NCBI GenBank assembly: GCA_011322575.1
Contig: DRMK01000053.1
Location: forward strand, 1 to 8,378
Direction of reading: 5' to 3'
DNA: 8,378 bases
Source of the DNA: Gammaproteobacteria bacterium
Lineage (GTDB): Bacteria > Pseudomonadota > Gammaproteobacteria > Thiohalospirales > Thiohalospiraceae
The notes below the pieces were generated by a model. The model searched no databases and had not been told where the DNA came from. It saw only the letters and a list, made by a program, of their open reading frames with translations. Positions 6,199-8,378 of this stretch are shown in pieces; the first letter of the stretch is position 1, and each line of letters starts with the position of its first letter. Both the position numbers and the translations under genes were made by a program.

Positions 6199-7038
6199 AT
6201 GATGGATGCCAAACCGAATAGCAATACCACGGTTCATATCAGACCACCACGCAAGTGGGAGGTGATCGATTTTCGGGAACTCAAGGAGTATCGGGATCTA
6301 TTCTTCTTCCTGGTATGGCGCGATATCAAGGTTCTCTACGCCCAGACGGTAATGGGTTTCGCTTGGGCGATACTCAACCCATTGATTCAGATAGTGATTT
6401 TTTCTATCATCTTCGGTAAGGTAGCGCGCCTGGATACCGATGGCATACCCTATCTGCTCTTCTCCACGGTAGCCATAATTCCCTGGGCCTATATGTCGGA
6501 GGCGATGACCCGCTCCAGCCAGAGCCTGGTATCGGGACAGGGCATGCTGGGCAAGGTGTACTTCCCGCGTCTGATATTCCCGGTTACCCCGGTGCTGGCC
6601 AAGCTGGTGGACTTCGCTATTTCCCTGATTCTGCTGGTAGCCATAATGGCCTACTATCGCATCACGCCTACCTGGAACCTGCTTCTGCTGCCGTTTCTCA
6701 TTTTGTTGATGATGATGGTTCCGGCCGGGATCGGCTTCTGGCTATCAGCGCTGGCAATCAGGTTCAGGGATGTACAGTTTGCGATGCCGTTCGTGATTCG
6801 CATGCTGATCTATTCGGCACCGATTCTCTACACCGCTTCGTCCATTCCTGACAGCTACCGGATGATCTACTCCCTCAACCCCATCGTCGCGGTGATAGAA
6901 GGGTTCCGGGCTTGCCTGCTGGGAACGCCCGTTCCGTGGGAATTCGTGCTGCCGGGCGCCGTGGTGGCAATACTTCTCATGGTCAGTGGCGCCATGTATT
7001 TCCGCAAGATGGAGCGGGTGTTCGTGGATGTCATATAG
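6199..7038 (+). CDS. wzm: ABC-2 type polysaccharide/polyol-phosphate export permease (Wzm)
   Basis: 279 residues; two consecutive ATGs (6199, 6202) open the frame, with only a weak upstream ribosome-binding site (CAAGA). It has the ABC-2 membrane fold: a cytoplasmic N-terminus with the amphipathic segment FRELKEYRDLFFFLVWRDIK, then LYAQTVMGFAWAILNPL leading into TM1 (about 52-73), and further hydrophobic spans at about 83-100, 127-150, 161-186, 196-213 and 249-267. Family landmarks are GMLGKVYFPRLIFP (115-128), LAIRFRDV (185-192) and the NPIVAVIEGFRACLLG stretch (227-242). It would form the inner-membrane channel that flips a lipid-linked glycan to the periplasm. The next gene, 24 bp on, encodes the matching ATPase. 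The exact substrate (O-antigen, capsule or exopolysaccharide) cannot be read from the permease alone. Confidence 0.93.
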   Translation: MMDAKPNSNTTVHIRPPRKWEVIDFRELKEYRDLFFFLVWRDIKVLYAQTVMGFAWAILNPLIQIVIFSIIFGKVARLDTDGIPYLLFSTVAIIPWAYMSEAMTRSSQSLVSGQGMLGKVYFPRLIFPVTPVLAKLVDFAISLILLVAIMAYYRITPTWNLLLLPFLILLMMMVPAGIGFWLSALAIRFRDVQFAMPFVIRMLIYSAPILYTASSIPDSYRMIYSLNPIVAVIEGFRACLLGTPVPWEFVLPGAVVAILLMVSGAMYFRKMERVFVDVI

Positions 7039-7062
7039 GTTCATCAGACGGGATTGGCCGGC

Positions 7063-8378
7063 ATGATTAGTGACAATATTGCGGTACGAATTGAGGATGT
7101 GGCCAAAGTTTACCGGCTGGGTGTCAAGGAGCAATCCAGCGACAACCTGGCCGGAGTACTATGGGACTTCGTGCGCAGCCCGCTCAGCAACTTCCGCAAA
7201 TACCGCTCCCTGTACAACTTCAGCGATATCGAGCTGGATGCCGACGGTGAGGATGCGGAGCAGCAGGAGGGAAACATCCTCTGGGCACTGCGGGGCGTGT
7301 CGTTCTCGGTCAAGGAGGGAGAGGTGGTGGGAATCATCGGCGGCAACGGCGCCGGCAAATCCACTCTTCTCAAGATCCTCTCCAGGATAACGCCGCCCAC
7401 CCGTGGCGCGGTAGATATCCACGGCCGGGTCTCCAGCCTGCTGGAGGTCGGTACCGGTTTCCATCCTGAACTCACCGGACGCGAAAATGTCTTCCTGAAC
7501 GGCACTATCCTGGGGATGCGGCACAAGGAGGTGGCGCGGAAGTTCGACGAGATCGTCGCCTTCTCCGAAGTGGAAAAGTTTCTGGACACCCCGGTGAAGC
7601 GTTACTCCAGCGGAATGCGCGTGCGCCTGGCATTTGCGGTAGCTGCCCATCTGGAGCCAGAGGTGCTGATCGTGGATGAGGTGCTGGCAGTTGGTGACGC
7701 TGCCTTCCAGCAGAAGTGCATGAACAAGATGCAGGATGTGGGACGGGAAGGGCGGACCGTTCTATTCGTCTCCCACAACATGCCGGCAGTCACCACCCTG
7801 TGTGATCGGGTGGTGTGGATCAAGCAGGGGCGCAAGGTGGCGGAGGGCCCTGCACAGGATATCGTCGGGGAGTACCTGCTGGCTGGCGCGGTAACCGCGT
7901 CACACCGCGAATGGAGAGATCCCGCCACCGCACCGGGCGGGGAGTTCGCGCGGCTGCGTGCCGCGCGTATCGTATCGGAGCGGGGTGAGCTGGTAGAGCA
8001 CTGCGACATACGGGAGCGGGTCGGGATCCAGATGGAGTTTGAGGTACTCAAGGATGGAGAGGTGATGTTGCCCCATTTCATGGTCAAGAACGATACTGGC
8101 GTGGTAGTGTTCGTGACCCTGGATCACGATCCCCAGTGGTATCAGAAGCCACGTCCGGCGGGGCGTTACGTCAGTACCGCCTGGATTCCGGGCAACATGC
8201 TCAATGAAGGACCCTATTACGTGGACTGCAGTCTTCTCACCAGGCACCCCGACGTGGTGCAGTTCGACGAACCGGAAACCATCTCCTTTGCCATTACTGG
8301 CAGCATGGAGGAGGGTACCGCCAGAGGGGACTGGCCTGGAAGGTTGGCAGGGGTGGTAAGTCCGGCACTGGAGTGGAG
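7063..8378 (+). CDS. wzt: ABC transporter ATPase with C-terminal carbohydrate-binding domain (Wzt), 3' end off the window
   Basis: ATG 7063, 24 bp after the permease stop, with GGGA at 7050-7053 ahead of it. The frame stays open through 438 codons to the window edge. Residues 5-85 hold the N-terminal strands interrupted by a long hydrophilic insertion (about 24-72), normal for Wzt. Walker A is GGNGAGKST (93-101), followed by SLLEVGTGFHPELTGREN (125-142), where Glu128 takes the place of the usual Q-loop Gln, a trait of polysaccharide exporters. The ABC signature is YSSGM (181-185), Walker B VLIVDEVLAVGD (201-212) and the H-loop His238. After a linker (about 275-295) comes a beta-rich Wzt C-terminal domain (about 296-415) that in this family binds the non-reducing end of the glycan. 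The last visible residues, ARGDWPGRLAGVVSPALEW, resemble the end region of long Wzt homologues, so only a few codons are probably missing. It would hydrolyse ATP to drive export through Wzm. Confidence 0.94.
   Translation, partial: MISDNIAVRIEDVAKVYRLGVKEQSSDNLAGVLWDFVRSPLSNFRKYRSLYNFSDIELDADGEDAEQQEGNILWALRGVSFSVKEGEVVGIIGGNGAGKSTLLKILSRITPPTRGAVDIHGRVSSLLEVGTGFHPELTGRENVFLNGTILGMRHKEVARKFDEIVAFSEVEKFLDTPVKRYSSGMRVRLAFAVAAHLEPEVLIVDEVLAVGDAAFQQKCMNKMQDVGREGRTVLFVSHNMPAVTTLCDRVVWIKQGRKVAEGPAQDIVGEYLLAGAVTASHREWRDPATAPGGEFARLRAARIVSERGELVEHCDIRERVGIQMEFEVLKDGEVMLPHFMVKNDTGVVVFVTLDHDPQWYQKPRPAGRYVSTAWIPGNMLNEGPYYVDCSLLTRHPDVVQFDEPETISFAITGSMEEGTARGDWPGRLAGVVSPALEW

Noticed and set aside
7070..7390. 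Open + strand frame overlapping the start of the ABC ATPase gene
   Set aside because: It is out of frame with the Wzt gene, whose Walker A, signature and Walker B motifs are in the frame starting at 7063. The alternative product is Ser/Arg/Thr-rich noise.
7110..8247. Several - strand open frames opposite the ABC ATPase
   Set aside because: All are antisense to the well-supported Wzt coding region and show no family motif.

Overview
The window is one stretch of a surface-polysaccharide (exopolysaccharide, capsule or O-antigen) assembly and export locus. Every gene I can support is on the + strand. The protein sequences, moderately high GC and gene set suggest a Gram-negative proteobacterium, most likely a gammaproteobacterium. 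Nothing in the window fixes the genus.

Layout: (1) 1-162 is the tail of an upstream gene whose last part is a membrane segment. (2) 308-931 encodes a small polysaccharide export (OPX/Wza-family) protein with a signal peptide but no lipobox cysteine. (3) About 1061-2281 encodes an outer-membrane beta-barrel of the type that accompanies exopolysaccharide and exosortase/PEP-CTERM loci (EpsL-like). (4) About 2482-4221 encodes a long coiled-coil chain-length determinant (Wzz/GumC-type PCP) with a GNVR region and an extra C-terminal membrane helix. (5) 4224-5027 encodes a separate BY-type tyrosine autokinase ending in a tyrosine cluster. (6) About 5117-6019 encodes an ExeA-like AAA ATPase of the kind found next to such kinases. 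(7) After a 179-bp gap, 6199-7038 encodes an ABC-2 polysaccharide/polyol-phosphate exporter permease (Wzm). (8) 7063 to the window end encodes its ATPase with a C-terminal carbohydrate-binding domain (Wzt). That frame is still open at the last base, but its final visible residues look close to the normal end of the family.

How the parts probably work together (inference from families): the PCP and the kinase regulate chain length and assembly by a phosphorylation cycle. The OPX protein and the neighbouring beta-barrel would form the periplasmic and outer-membrane route. The AAA ATPase is a recurrent but poorly understood partner. The Wzm/Wzt pair would flip a finished, lipid-linked glycan across the inner membrane, with the Wzt C-terminal domain recognising its non-reducing end. 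A PCP/BY-kinase/OPX/barrel module, usually met in Wzy-dependent systems, sitting directly beside a Wzt-type ABC exporter is the most interesting architectural point. Whether it is one pathway or two adjacent ones cannot be decided from this window.

No RNA genes, insertion sequences, CRISPR arrays, attachment sites or replication origins were seen. Gaps between genes are all 200 bp or less and hold only short candidate hairpins and weak ribosome-binding sites. No convincing promoter or rho-independent terminator was found.
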